The notes beneath the pieces are model-generated. The model had not been told where the DNA came from. It was given only the letters and a program-made list of their open reading frames with translations, and made no database searches. This document shows, piece after piece, positions 12,005-25,849 of a stretch of 64,000 bases of DNA. Made by a program: the position numbers and the translations under genes. Location of the stretch: contig CANJKZ010000084.1 of NCBI GenBank assembly GCA_947471745.1, forward strand, positions 596,501 to 660,500, written 5' to 3'. This DNA is from Closterium sp. Naga37s-1. Taxonomy: Eukaryota; Streptophyta; Zygnematophyceae; Desmidiales; Closteriaceae. Numbering within the stretch: position 1 is the stretch's first letter; each line of letters opens with the position of its first letter.

Positions 12005-12860
12005 CCCGCCACGTAAGGCCCCGTAAGGCCCCGTTATGCCCCGTAAGGCCCCGTTAGAGGCCCCGTAAGGCCCCGTCAGGCCCCGTTAGAGGCCCCGTAA
12101 GGCCCCGTCAGGCCCCGTTTGGCCCCGTTTAAGGCCCCGTAAGGCCCCTTCCGGCCCCGTTAGAGGCCCCGTGAGGCCCCGTCAGGCCCCGTTTGGCCCC
12201 GCGTACCCGTAAGGCCCCGTCAGGCCCCGTTAGAGGCCCCGTAGGCCTCGTCAGGCCTCGTTTAAAGGCCCCGTAAGGCCCGTCAGGCCCCGTTAGAGGC
12301 CCCGTACGGCCCCGTCAGGCCCCGTTAGAGGCCCTTTCAGGCCCTGCCCTGGTCCTGCTCCTGAACTGCCCCGGCCCTGCTCCTGAACTGCCCCGGCCCT
12401 GCTTCTGCACTGCCCCGGCCCTGCACCTGCCCTGCACCGGCCCTGCCCCGGCCCTGCCCCTGCCCTGCCCCGGCCCTGCCCCGGCCCTGCCCCGGCTCTG
12501 CCCCGGCCCTGCACCTGCCCTGCCCCGGCCCTGCACCTGCCCTGCCCCGGCCCTGCCCCGGCTCTGCCCCGGCCCTGCACCTGCCCTACCCCGGCCCTGC
12601 CCCGGCCCTGCTCCGACCCTGCCCCGGCCCTGGACCGGCCCTGCCCCGGCTCTGCCCCGGCCCTGCCCCGGCCCTTCCCCGGCCCTGCCCCGGCTCTGCC
12701 CCGGCCCTGCTCCGACCCTGCCCCGGCCCTGCCTCGGCCCTGCCCCGGCTCTGCCCCGGCCCTGCACCTGCCCTGCCCCGGCCCGGCTCTGCCCCGGCCC
12801 TGCCCCTGCCCTGCTCCTGCACTGTCTCGGCCCTACCCCGGCCCTGCCCCGGCCTCGCCA
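12005..12860 (+). repeat. GC-rich tandem-repeat leader of element B
   Basis: There are two successive arrays: AGGCCCCGTTAGAGGCCCCG-type units (about 12005-12340), then CCCTGCCCCGG-type units (about 12340-12860). The position is the same as the leader repeats of elements A and C, between primer-binding site and gag, but the unit sequences differ. Confidence 0.85.
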
Positions 12861-15800
12861 CTGGTAAGAGTGCCGCCCTGCCGAGCCGCGCCGCCCTGCC
12901 TAGCCTGCCCTGCCAAGTTGCACTGCTGCTACTGCTAGCCTGCTGCTGCACCTATCATGGCTAGTCTCAATGTTCTTACCTTTGATGCTGAGGGTCGTGC
13001 TGTTGACTTTGAGGTCTGGCTAGATGATCTGCAGCTTTTCCTACAGTGCGATAGCAAGGATGGCCTCTCACTGTTCGATCTCACGTCTGGCGCCTCTACT
13101 GCCCCTGCTGCTGATGCTGACAGTACTGTTCGCTCGCAGTGGCTCACGCGCGATGCTGCTGCTCGTCTTGCTGTGCGCAATCACCTACCGTCTACTGAGT
13201 GCGCGCACTTTAGTCAGTACAAGAGTGCTAGGGCTCTGTACGACGCTGTAGTTGCACGCTACTCCTCCCCTACCACTGCTGCCCTCAGCCGCCTTATGCT
13301 GCCGTACCTCTTTCCTGACCTTGCCGCCTTTGCCACAGTTGCTGACCTAGTTGCTCACCTCCGCACTAGTGACGCTCGCTACCGCGCTGCCCTTCCCACT
13401 GAGTTTCTTCCCACGAACTCCCCCCCCATGTACATCACCCTTTACTACCTAGTCACCCGCCTCCCTGACTCTCTCTCCTCAGTCAGGGATCACTTTCTCT
13501 CACTTTGCCCTACCGAGCTGACTGTCGACTTGCTAGAGGAGCGCCTTGCTGCAGCTGAGAAGAGTATCTTAGCTGTTGGGGCTTCTCGCGGCGACCGTCG
13601 CACCCCCTTCTTTGAGGGGTGTTCCCCTGTCCCCCTTCTCCCCTCTGTTGCCTCTGCTGCTGCTGTCGACCTCGTTGGCACTGAGGAGGTCGGCGCTGCG
13701 TCTGCCCCTAGTGGGCGACGCCGCACTAGCAAGGGCAAGGGAAGCAAGGGTGGTGGCGGGGGCGGTGGAGGAAGCGGTGGAGGAGGTGGAGGTGGTGGTG
13801 GGTGTGGTCCCGGGGGTGGGGGCGTCGCTGGCGGCGGTGGAGGCCGTGGAGGCGGTGGCGGAGGCGGTGGAGGCGGCGGCAGCGGTGGTGGAGGTAGCGG
13901 AGGAGGTGGTGCTGGTCGCGGTGCAGCCACGCAGCGTGGAGGCCTTGGTGGCGGCCAGCGTCAGCAGCAGCTGCGCACCCGTGAGACCCCGTCTGTTCAG
14001 CAGCTTCGTGAGTGGTACGCTGGGCGTGGGAGGTCTGGGGGTGCAGGTCCCTGCGCGTACGTTCTTCGCATAGGCACTCGTAGTGGGGAGGTGTGTGGTC
14101 TCCCACACACCACGCAGCGCTGCTTCGGCCGCCTGACTGACGCTTGGCGTACTCAGTTTCCTGACGCTGTTGAGCTTCCTCGTTGGCATGATCTGCTTCT
14201 GCAAAATGTGCCTATCTTTGATCTAGACTTAGATGCTATCCTTGCTGCCATGTATGCTCTTGCTGATATTACTGAGGGTGACTGTTACCTGCGTGTCCCG
14301 CCCGACCCGGGCACTGTGGCTGCTGCTCTAGGTGCTAGTGCGGCTGCTGCTCTAGGTGCTAGTGCGTCTACTGCTTCAGGTGCTGGTACGTCTCCTCTCT
14401 CTGGTACTGCACCTACTGAGTCCTTTCACACCTTCACACTTGACTCTGGTGCTTCGCGCTCTTTCTTTAGAGACAGCACCACGCTCACGCCGCTCCGTCG
14501 GCCTGTTGCGGTCTCCCTTGCTGACCCCTCCGGGGGCCCAGTCCTTGCACACTCCTCCACGGTTCTACCGTGTCCTGCGGCCCCGTCGGGCTTGCTGTCG
14601 GGACTCCTCCTCCCCTCGTTCTCTACGAACTTGGTGAGTTGAGCTGACCTCCAGGACGCGTGGGTTGACCAGTTCACCCCTGGAGGTCAGCGTGTGACCC
14701 ACTGCACTTGCTCTCGGACGGGCCGCCACCTGGCCACGTTCACCCGTCGGCCAGGGTCGAGTCTGTACACACTGACTATTGTGCCTCCTCTAGTCCCTGC
14801 GTCAGGTCAGGTAGCTGCGTCCAGTCAGGTGTTTGCTGCTGCGTCCAGGTCTAGTCCTACGTCTGCCCCCTGCTCGTGTCGTCCTCTGGCGCACGAGACT
14901 CTCCTTTGGCACCACCGCCTTGGTCACCCCTCCCTGCCTCGTCTTCGAGGTATGGCCTCCCGTGCTCTTGTCTTTGGCCTCCCCAGGTCCCTCCCTTCCC
15001 TTCCTCCGGGGCCTGCCCCCACCTGTGTTCCTTGTGTCGAGGGCCGGCAGCGCGCCGCTCCTCACTCCTCGTTTCCTCCGACTGAGGCCCCTCTGCAGAC
15101 TCTTCACATGGACGTGTGGGGCCCAGCCCGCGTCCGTGGACAGGGTCACGAGCGTTACTTTCTGCTGGTCGTTGACGACTACTCGCGTTACACCACAGTC
15201 TTCCCCTTGCGCAGCAAGGGTGAGGTCACTGAGGTGTTGATCGACTGGATCCGCGGTGCTCGTCGCCAGCTTAGTGAGAGTTTCGGCTCCGACCTTCCTG
15301 TTCTGCGTCTGCACTCAGACAGAGGCGGGGAGTTTTCCTCCGACCTCCTGAGAGCCTTCTGTCGTTTGGAGGGCATCCGCCAGACGTTCACGCTTCCGGC
15401 CTCCCCGCAGCAAAATGGGATTGCTGAGCGCCGCATTGGCATGGTCATGGATGTCGCTCGTACGTCCATGATCCATGCGGCCGCTCCCCATTTTCTGTGG
15501 CCGTTCGCGGTTCAGTACGCTGCGCATCAGATCAACCTTCAGCCTCGTGTCTCCTTGCCGGAGACCACACCTACTCTGCGGTGGACGGGGAAGGTTGGCG
15601 ATGCGTCCGCGTTTCGTGTCTGGGGATCTCGAGCTTTTGTCCGCGATACTACAGCGGACAAGCTGTCCTCCCGTGCCTTTCCCTGTGTCTTCCTTGGCTT
15701 CCCTCCTGACGCACACGGGTGGCAGTTCTACCACCCCACCTCGCGTCGTGTTCTGTCCTCTCAGGACGTCACGTTCGACGAGTCGGTGTCGTACTACCGT

Positions 15801-18800
15801 CTCTTTCCCTACCGCACTGCCTCTCCCCCCCTCCCGCCGCTCTTTCTAGCACCAGGTACTCCCCTGGTACACCCCCTCCCCCCCCAGGGTCCTGCCCCCT
15901 CAGGTGTTTCCCAGGTAGACCCTGCCGAGCCGGTCGAGGTAGCTGTCGACTCAGGTGCTGCTAGGGGTGCTGACCCTGCGGGTGCGGGGACTGGGGGTGC
16001 TGAGTCTGGGGGTGCTGAGTCTGGGGGTGCTGAGACTGGGCGTGCTGAGCCTGGGGGTGTGGCGCCTGAGGGTACTGTGTCTGGAGGTGCTGAGCCTGCA
16101 CGTGCTGCGTCTGGAGGTGCTCTAGGTGTCCCGTCGCGGTGGGAGCCCCTCTCTCCACAACGGCTTCGTGAGTGGTACTCTCGGCGCTGTCGGGTTGCTG
16201 CTGGGGGTGCTGCTGGTGCTGCTGGTGCTGGAGCTGCTGGAGGTGCTGGTGCTGCTGGAGGTGGTGCTGGTGCTGGTTCTGGAGCTGCTGGAGGTGCTAC
16301 TGGTGCTGGAGCTGCTGGAGCTGCTTGAGGTGCTGGTGCTACTGGAGGTGGCGCTGGTGCTGGAGCTGCTGGAGGTGCTGCTGTTGCTGGTGGTGCTGGT
16401 GCTGGAGCTGCTGGAGGCGCTGTGCGGCCGCGGCCGTACTACGTTCCCCTCCTTCAGCAGGTTCTTGACTCCCCGCCTCCTCCTGGTCCTCCTCCTCCTT
16501 TCCTGAGTCCACCGCCTTTCCAGTCCCAGTCGCAGTTGCAGCCGGCCTCTCCACTGCCTGGTCCTTCTCCTTACTCTGGTCCGACTAGAGGTCTTACGGA
16601 GCGTCGTGAGCCTGAGTCTCGTCCTGCGTCGCCTGTCCGTATTGTTCGCGCTGGTCGTGTTTCGCGTCCGCGTCTTCCTCCTGTCCCAGGCACTCACTCT
16701 ACGGCCGTACTTCGTTCCGCTCCTTCAGCAGGTTCTTGGCTCCCGGCCTTCTCCGGGTCCTCCTCCTCCTCCCTTCCTAAGTCCACCGCCGGTCCAGTCC
16801 CAGTCGCGGTTGCAGCTGGCCTCTCCGCTGCCTGGTCCTTCTCCTTACTCTGGTCCGACTAGAGGTCTTACGGAGCGTCGTGAGCCTGAGTCTCGTCCTG
16901 TGTCGCCTGAGTCTCGTTCTGCGTCGCCTGTCCGTCCTGTTCGCGCTGGTCGTGTTTCGCGTCCGCGTCTTCCTCCTGTCCCAGGCACTCACTCTATGAC
17001 ACTGCGTCCTTCTACTGCTCCACAGCGTGTCCCTCTGCCCTCTCCTCCTGCGTCCTCTCTTCCTGACGGTCCGGACCCGGAGTCTGACTCCCTTCGTGCT
17101 GCTAATCCTACTGTCACGCGCTTTCTGGCCACTGCTGTCACTGACCCTCTGTTTGAGTCCTCTGCTGCGTCTGCTCTTGTTGCTGAGCTTGTTGACTTTG
17201 CTGCAGCCTGTCGCCTAGACTACGCCGCTAGTCTTGTTGCTGAGTCTGCGTCTGCGTCTGTCTGTCCTCCGTCCGTCGGGGGTGAGTGTGCTCTTGGCAC
17301 GGACGTCCTTGAGGACAGACAGGAGGACCTTGAGTGTTTTGCTGCTGCTTCACCTCATCTCGTGTCCATGCTGCTTGCCCCTGAGGGAAACCCGGATGCA
17401 CTAGACATCCCGACCCCGCGCTCTTACGCAGAGGCGATAGAGGGTCCCTACTCCTCTCAGTGGCAGGCAGCCATGGATGCAGAGATGGCTTCCTGGAAGT
17501 CCACAAGCACCTACGTAGACGAGGTTCCCCCACCTGGGGCGAACATCGTCAGTGGCATGTGGATCTTCAGGGTGAAGCGGCCGCCGGGTTCTCCGCCTGC
17601 CTTCAAGGCGCGTTACGTTGCACGTGGCTTCAGTCAGCGACAGGGAGTTGACTTCTTTCAGACCTTCTCCCCTACCCCGAAGATGACCACTCTTCGGGTA
17701 CTGCAGCACGTTGCTGCTCAGCGTGACTATGAGCTCCACTCGCTTGACTTCAGCACAGCCTTCCTACAGGGCAGCCTGCACGAGGAGATCTGGCTGCGCC
17801 GCCCACCTGGCTTCACTGGGTCGTTTCCTGCTGGTACCCAGTGGAGCCTCCGGCGGCCAGTCTACGGTCTCCGTCAGGCGCCCCGTGAGTGGCACAACAC
17901 TCTCAGGACGACTCTTGCTGCTCTTGGTTTTGCTCCTTCCACTGCTGACCCTTCTCTGTTTCTACGCACTGACGCTACTCTGCCGCTGTTCTACGTTCTT
18001 GTGTACGTAGACGACCTTGTCTTTGCTACTGCTGACACGGAGGCACTCGCCCACGTGAAGTCCGAGCTGCAGAAGAGACACACGTGCACAGACCTGGGTG
18101 AGCTCACAAGCTATCTTGGCTTGCGGATCACCCGGGACAGAGCACAGCGCACCATTACCTTGACTCAGTCACACATGGTGCAGCAGGTCCTTCAGCGCTT
18201 CGGCTTCACCTACTCCTCGCCACAGTCCACTCCTCTGCCTACCGGTCACTCGCTCTCAGCTCCACCTTCGGACGAGTCCGTAGAGCCGAGTGGCCCGTAT
18301 CCAGAGCTTGTGGGCTGCCTCATGTACCTGATGACTTGCACACGACCTGACCTCGAATACCCTCTCAGCCTTCTGGCTCGCTACGTGGCTCCCGGTAGGC
18401 ACCGAAAGGTGCACTGGGATGCTGCGAAGAGGGTGTTGCGATACTTGTGCAGTACATCGGGCATGGGGCTCGTGCTTGGAGGACGGGCTCGAGTTGTCCT
18501 CACTGGTCACGCTGACGCCTCCTGGGTTGACGACTTGGCTACGCAGCGGTCGTCACAGGGTTACACCTTCAGCCTTGGCTCCGGTTCTGTCTCCTGGCGG
18601 TCTACCCGCTCTTCTTCTGTTCTCAGCTCCAGTTGTGAGGCTGAGATCTACGATGGGGCCATGGCTGCACAGGAGCTTCGGTGGCTCACCTACCTGCTGA
18701 CCGACTTGGGAGAGGCGCCTCGTTCTCCTCCAGTTCTGTACGTCGACAACAAGGCCATGCTGGCCTTGTGTCAAGAGCACAGACTGGAGCACAGAACGAA

Positions 18801-19216
18801 GCACATTGCTCTGCGCTACTTCCTTGCTCGAGAGTTGCAGCAGCGTGGCCAGCTTCGTCTTGCGTACGTGGCCTCTCACGCCAACACTGCTGATGTTTTC
18901 ACCAGGGCACTTCAGCCTTGTGATCATCAGCGTTTCTGTACTGTGTTAGGCCTTGTACCTACTGTGCCTCACTTTTTGACTTCTTGACTCTACTTGTACT
19001 GTACTCTATATACATATACCTGCATGCTTACACTTGCTAGGTTGTGTTCACTGTACTGTTTGCTTTCCTTTATATAACTCTGCATGTGAACTGGCCTTAT
19101 GGCCCTTTGCTTGTGCTCAGACTGTGTGGTGTCTTTGTGATCCACCCTGAGCTTGCGTTGCTTTTCTTGACTGGTCTTGTGACCTCTTGTTCTCCCCCAC
19201 TTTGCCTATGGGGGTG

Positions 19217-19349
19217 TGTCAAACTTATATCTGCTATGGTCTATTTAGGCTGTAGTGGGGTAGCTCTTAGAGGGTACAACACTTATGTGTTTCCTATTTG
19301 TACCCATCTCTTTTCTAGTTCATTCATTCTTTCGTCTATCTTTCTCACA
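19217..19349 (+). repeat. 3' LTR of element B
   Basis: 133-bp LTR preceded by the purine tract ATGGGGGTG and followed by the target duplication ACATA. Confidence 0.95.
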
Positions 19350-19466
19350 ACATAATTATACTACCCCTTCGTAGAGTCGATTCGATACCTAGCCCGTTTC
19401 ATGAACATATACATCTCTGAATAGGTACTTCGTGTCAGAATACTGGACGAGAATGAATGAACTATG

Positions 19467-19597
19467 TGTCAAAATGTTATATTGCTTTGTTTGTGTAGGC
19501 TATAGTGGGGTAGCCCATAAGGGGTACAACCCAATAATGGTTAGTACTTGTACCCAATTCTTTCATAGTTCATTCATTGTCGTTCGTTAGTTTGACA
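19467..19597 (+). mobile_element. Solo LTR, copia family related to C
   Basis: A 131-bp LTR, TGTCAAAATG...TTTGACA, with no internal region on either side. The flanks CTATG (19462-19466) and CTATC (19598-19602) fit a slightly decayed 5-bp target duplication. Solo LTRs arise by recombination between the two LTRs of an element. The rest of 19350-19910 is AT-richer spacer in which I see no gene. Confidence 0.8.
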
Positions 19598-19910
19598 CTA
19601 TCAATGAGTTGGGTCAGGCTTCGTTTTGGATTTGGCCTACTCACGATTGGCAGTGTACTTTTTTCAAAAATCCTTACGTTACACTGATAGGGCAGTGTAA
19701 CATCAGGTTTTGATTTTTTTCCTTGCATCATCAGTGTGGTTTTTTTTCGAACACTGACAGATGTTCACTAAGTCTTGTGGTTAGACCAAGTGCAGGCAGC
19801 AATGCTGTAGTTGCTGCCAATGTTCGGTTTCGTGGCGTGCTGGTAAAGGAATCACTCCTAACAGACCAATCGGACACGGGACTGCACGGAAGGAATCCTC
19901 GGCACTTGCG

Positions 19911-20042
19911 TATCAGAGTAACGAACGAGAATGAATGAACTAGCAAAGAGTTGGGTACAAGTACTAACCCTAATTGGGTTGTACCCCTTATGGGCTACCC
20001 CACTATAGCCTACACGAATGTAAGCACTATAACATTCTGACA
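19911..20042 (-). repeat. 3' LTR of element C
   Basis: 132-bp LTR; on the minus strand it starts TGTCAGAATG and ends TGATA. The TATGGGGGTG purine tract lies at 20043-20060. Confidence 0.85.
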
Positions 20043-23000
20043 CACCCCCATAGGCAAAGTGGGGGAGAACAAGCGGTCACAAGACCAGTCAAGAAAAGCA
20101 AAGCAAGCTCAGGGTGGATCACAAAGTCACCACACAGTCCGAGCACAAGCAAAGGGCCACAAGGCGAGTTCACATGTAGAGTTATATAAAGAGAACAAGC
20201 AATACAGTGATCATACCCTAGCAAGTGCAAGCATGCAGGTATATATATAGATCACAGTACAAGCAAAGTCACGCAATAAGCAAGTGAGGCAAACTAGGCA
20301 CAAGGCCTAACACAGTAGCGAAGCGTTGATGATCACCAGGCAGAAGTGCCTTGCTGAAGACATCAATAGTGTTGGCTCGAGTGGCCACGTACGCAAGACG
20401 AAGCTGGCCACGCTGATGCAACTCTCGAGCAAGGAAGTATCGCAGAGCGATGTGCTTCGATCTGTGCTCCAGTCTGTGCTCCTGACACAAGGCAATCATG
20501 GCCTTGTTGTCTACGTACAGAACTGGAGGCGAACGAGGCTGCTCTCCCAAGTCAGTCAGCAAGTAGGTGAGCCAGCGTAGCTCCTGTGCAGCCATGGCCC
20601 CGGCGTAGATCTCAGCCTCACAACTGGAGCTGAGAATCGAAGACGAGCGGGTAGACCGCCAGGAAACAGAGCCGGAACCGAGGCTGAAGGTGTAACCCTG
20701 TGACGACCGCTGCGTAGCTGAGTCGTCAACCCAGGAAGCTTCTGCGTGACCGGTGAGGACAACTGGACCCCGTCCTCCAAGCACGAGCCCCATGCCTGAC
20801 GTACTGCACAAGTAGAACAGTACCCTCGTCGCAGCATCCCACTACACCTTTCGGTGCCTACCGGGAGCCACGTAGCGAGCCAAACGGTTGAGAGGGTACG
20901 CGAAGTCAGGTCGTGTGCACGTCATCAGGTACATGAGGCAACCCACAAGCTCTGGGTACGGACCACTCGGCTCTACAGACTCGTCCGAAGGTGGAGCTGA
21001 GAGCGAGTGGCTGGTAGACAGAGGAGTGGGCTGTGGCGAGGAGAACTGGAAGCCGAAGTGCTGAAGGACCTGGTGCACCATGTGTGACTGAGTCAGGGTG
21101 ATCGTGCGCCAAGATAGCTGCGCAGTTCACCCAGGTCAGTGCAGGTGTGTCTCTTCTGCAGCTCCGACATCACAAGGGTCAGTGCCTCAGTGTCAGCAGT
21201 GGCAAAGACGAGGTCGTCGACGTAGACGAGGACGTAGAACGGCGGCAGCGAGGTGTCGGTGCGTAGAAACAGCGACGGGTCAGCAGTAGCAGGAGCGAAC
21301 CCAAGAGCCGCAATTGTAGTCCTCAGTGTGTCGTGCCACTTGCGAGGCGCCTGGCGAAGACCGTAGACTGGCCGCCGGAGGCTCCTCTGAGTACCTGCAG
21401 GAAACGAGTCAGTGAAGCCAGGTGGGCGGCGCAGCCAGATCTCCTCGTGCCGGCTGCCCTGCAGGAAAGCTGTGCTAAAGTCCAGAGAGTGTAACTTGTA
21501 GTCACGCTGAGCAGCGACGTGCACCAACACCCGAAGAGTAGTCATCTTCGGGGTGGGGGAGAAGTTCTGGAAGTAGTCAACCCCGTGTCACTGACTGAAT
21601 CCTCGAGCAACGTAACGCGCCTTGAAGGCAGGTGGAGAACCCGGCGGCCGTTTCACCCTGAAGATCCACATGCCATCGACTATGTTCGCCCTAGGTGGGG
21701 GAACCTCGTCGATATAGGTGCCTATGGACTTCCAGGATTGCTTCTCGGCATCCATGGCTGCCTGCCACTGAGAGGAGTAAGGACCCGTAATCGCCTCTGC
21801 ATAAGAGCGCGGGGTCGGGATGTCTGGTGCATCCGGGTCTCCCTCAGGGGCAAGCAGCATGGAAGCGAAACGAGGTACAGCAGCTGCAAGACACTCAAAG
21901 TCCTCCTGCCTGTCCTCAAGGGAAGAGTTAGTGACAGCAGTGGCGAGGAGACGAGCGATAGTGGGACTGGCAGCACGAGCGCGGTCAGACTCAGGGTTAG
22001 GGACCTCAGGAAGAGAGGACTCAGGGGGAGCAGGCAGAGGAACACGAAGTGGAACAGAAGAAGGACGAAGTGCCATAGCGTGCGTGCCAGGGTCAGGAGG
22101 AGGACGCGAACGAGGAACGCGACGAGCAGTGCGAACAGGCGAGACAGGTCGAGACGCAGGCTCACGACGCTCTGTAAGACCGCCGGACTGCTCAGTGGAA
22201 GGAGAGGGAGCAGGCGGTGGGGAGGCTGGCTGCAACGGCAGCTGCGACTGGTCAGGCGGGGGACACAGGAGGGGAGGAGTAGGGCCAGTAGAAGACGGGA
22301 CACCAAGAACCTCTGAAGCAAGGGAACGAAGTACGGTCGCAGCCGCATAATGTCTCCAGCACCTCCAGCTCCAGGGTCAACAGCTCCAGCTCCTGCAGCT
22401 CTAGTGCCTCCAGCGCCAGTGCCTCCAGCTCTAGCAGCTCCAGGCTCCGTAGGGTCTCCAACTCCAGCGCCCTCAACACCACCAGTCCCGGCAACTCCAG
22501 TACCCCGGGTACGAGCACCTCCAGGACAAGCAGTCGCAGTACCTCCAATACCACCAGCTCCAGCAGTAACTCCAGCACCTTCAGCTCCAGCATTTCCAGT
22601 GCCTCCATCTCCGGTAGCTCCACTCCGAAAGCATGCGCGCCGAACAAACCACTCACGCAGCTGCTGCGGAGACAATCGCGGCGAAGCACCAGCAGGACCT
22701 CCAGACTAAGCAGCACCCCGAGGCTCAGCACCCCCAGAATCCGCACCCTCCGACTCTGCACCCCCAGGCTCAGCACCCCCATGTTCCTCACCCTCAAGCT
22801 CAGCACCCCCAGACCCAGCACCCTCAGGCTCCTCACCCCCAGACGCAGCACCCCCAGACGCAGCACCTCGAGCAGCACCTGAGCCGACAGCTACCTGAAC
22901 AGGCGCAGGACCAGGGAGAGGGTCTACCTGAGACACACCGGAGGGAGCAGGACCCTGGGGCGGGAGGGGGTCTACCGGAGGGGGACCTGGAGCAAGGAAG

Positions 23001-25849
23001 AGTGGTGGGGGCGGGGGAGGGGCAGAGCGGTAGGGGAAGAGACACTAAAAGGGAACCGAATCGTCAAACATGACATCCTGAGAAGGGAAGACACGGCGCG
23101 AGGTGGGGAGGTAAAACTGCCAGCCACGCGCGTCAGGGACAAAGCCAAGGAAGACGCAGGGGATAGCACGGGGGGAGAGTTTGTCCGCGGACGTATCGCG
23201 AACAAAGGCACGAGATCCCCAGACCCGGAACACCGACGCATCGCCAACCTCTCCCGTCCAACGCAGTGTGGGCGAGGTCTCCGGCAAGGAGACTCGGCCC
23301 CAGAGGTTGAGCTGATGCGCAGCGTACCGGACCGCAAACGGCCACAGAAAATGGGGAGCAGCCGCATGGATCATGGAGGTACGAGCAACCTCCATGACTA
23401 AGCCAATGCGGCGCCCAGCAATCCCATTTTGCTGAGGGGAGTCCAGAAGCGTGAACGACTGGAGAATGCCCTCCCAACGACAAAAGTCCCGCAAGAGGTT
23501 GGAGGAGAACTCACCACCTCTATCAGAGTGCAGACGCAGGACAGGAAGGTCCTGGCCGAACCGCTCGCGCAGCTGGAGACGGACTGTGCGGATCCAAGGG
23601 ATCAAGACATCAACGACCTGACCCTTGCTGCGCAAGGGGAAGACCGTGGTGTACCGCGTGTAGTCGTCAACTACCAGCAGAAAGTAGCGCTCGCGGCTCT
23701 GTCCACTGACGCAGGCTGGGCCCCACACGTCCATGTGGAGTGTCTGCAGGCGAGCAGTCGTCGAGGGAAACGAGGAGGAGTGAGGAGTGGCGCGCTGCCG
23801 CCCCTCGACGCAAGGGAGGCAGGGCGGGGCAGGCGAGGGCGGCAGGGGAGGCAGAGACCTAGGGAGACCAGAGACAAGAAGACAAGAGTGCATGCCACGA
23901 AGGCGAGGCAGGGAGGGGTGACCCAGGCGGTGGTGCCACAGAAGATTCTGGTGCGTCAGGAGGCGACACGAGCAAGAGGCGGCTACCTGACCTGACGCGG
24001 ACACCTGAGCAGACGCAGCTACCTGAGAAGGCTCGGTAGCGAGTGTGTAAAGACTCGACCCTGGCCGACGAGTGAACGTGGCCAGGTGACGCCCCGTCCG
24101 TGTGCACGTGCAGATCGACACGCTCTGACCCCCAGGAGTGGTGGTAGTGACCATCGCATCCTGGAGGGCAGCGGTACTCACCAAGTTCATAGAGAACGAG
24201 GGGAGGTGAGGACCTGACAGGGAGCCGGACGGAACTGCCGGACACGGGAGGAAAGTGGAGGAACGGGCCACGACCGGGCCCCCAGAGGGGTCAGCCAGTC
24301 GGACCGGGACAGGTGTAGAGAGAGGAGTGAGAGTGGTGCTGTCACGAAAGAAACAAGCAGAGGCGCCGGAGTCCATCGTGAAGGTGTGCAAGGCCAGAGC
24401 AGGCGCAGTACCAGGGAGAGTACCAGACTCACTAGCACCTAGAGCAGCAACAGCCATACCTGGGTCAGGCGACACACACCGGTAACAGTCACCCTCAGAC
24501 TAACAGACAAAGCATACATAGCAGAAAGAATAGCATCAAAGTCTAGGTCAAAGATAGCAATCCTAGACCTAAGTAGATCTGCCCAACGAGGGAGCTCAAC
24601 GTCGTCACCAAACTCAGTACGCCAAGCGTCGTCGAGGCGGGAGAAGCAGCGGTGCTGAGTGTGGAGCCGCCCACAAGTCTGACCAGCACGGTCACCCGTG
24701 TGAATGACATACGGGAAGCTACCACTACCCCAGACGCCCCACGCAAAAACCACTCACGAAGCTGCTGGGGCGACTGGGTCTCGCTCCGACGCTGCTGCTG
24801 CTGACGCTGGCCACCTCCAGAACCAACACGCCGAGCGCCAGTCCCACTGCCACCAGTCCCACCGCCACCAGTGCCGCCACTCCCACCGTTGCCTCCACTG
24901 CCGTCACCAAAGCCCCCACTCCCTCCACCAGTCCCACCGCCGCCACCACCTCCACTGCTGCCCCCACCACTACTCCCGCTGCCACCTCCACCACCACCCT
25001 TGCCACCCTTGCCCTTGCTGCTGCGGCACTTCGCACTAGCAGAAGCAGCCCCGACGTCCTCAGCAACAGAGACATCTGCAGCAGCAGCAGAGGCGTAGGA
25101 GGGGGCAAGGGGGGAGGGGGAGCACCCCTCAAAGAAGGGCAGGCGCGGAGTGCCACGAGCAGCACCCACTGCAACTGCACTAGTCTCAGCTGCGAGGAGA
25201 TGGTGCTCGAGGAGGTCAACAGTGAGGAAGGTGGGGTCAAGGGAGAGAAATTGGTCCCTGACAGAGCGAAGAGAGTCAGGGAGGCGAGTGACTATGAAGT
25301 AGAGGGTGATGAACATCGAGGGCTGGTTCCTGTCAAGGAACTCAGCAGGGACGGTAGCGCGGTAGCGAGCGTCGCTAGTGCGCAGGTGGGAAACCAGGTC
25401 CTCTATTGTGGCAAAGGCTGACAGCTTGGGGAACAGGTAGGGCAGAAGCAGGCGGCCTAGAGCAGTTGTGGCAGGCGAGGAGTAGCGGGCGACTACAGCA
25501 GTGTACAGTGCCTTGGTTGTCCTGTGCTGTCCAACGTGGGCGCATTCGGCTAACCGCAGGTGGTTGCGAATGGCCAAGCGGGAAGCAGCGTCACGAGTAA
25601 GCCACTGTGAGCGAGTCGCACTGTCAGCTGTGGCGGGAGGGGCAGGAACGGCGCCTGACGCAAGGTCAAACAACGAAACACTATCCTTGGAATCGCTCAG
25701 TAGATACAGCTGCAGGTCGTCGAGCCACGTGTCAAACTGAACCGGTCTGCCCTCATGTTCGAACGCGAGAACCCTAAGCGAAGCCATAGCTGTGCAGCAC
25801 ACAGGAGCAGCAGTAGCGGTAGAAGCAGTAGCAGTAGCAGCATTGAGGC

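Larger units (their letters stand above)
11740..19349 (+). mobile_element. Ty1/copia LTR retroelement B (young fossil, both LTRs present)
   Basis: LTRs at 11740-11872 and 19217-19349 are 133 bp each and look identical by eye. They are flanked by a 5-bp target duplication, ACATA, at 11735-11739 and 19350-19354. The primer-binding site TGGTATAGAGC follows the 5' LTR at 11873. A C-rich tandem-repeat leader (about 12.0-12.9 kb) precedes gag (starting 12957; Gly-rich stretch, then a CX13CX3HX4C cluster). Protease (TLDSGAS) lies at about 14.4 kb, integrase (HHCC, LHSDRGGEFSS) at about 14.7-15.5 kb, RT (YVDDLVFA) at about 17.4-18.2 kb and RNase H at about 18.3-18.98 kb. It is nearly whole but broken, with a small number of breaks. 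Identical LTRs imply recent insertion. It lies about 290 bp downstream of the Cpn10 stop codon. Confidence 0.95.
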
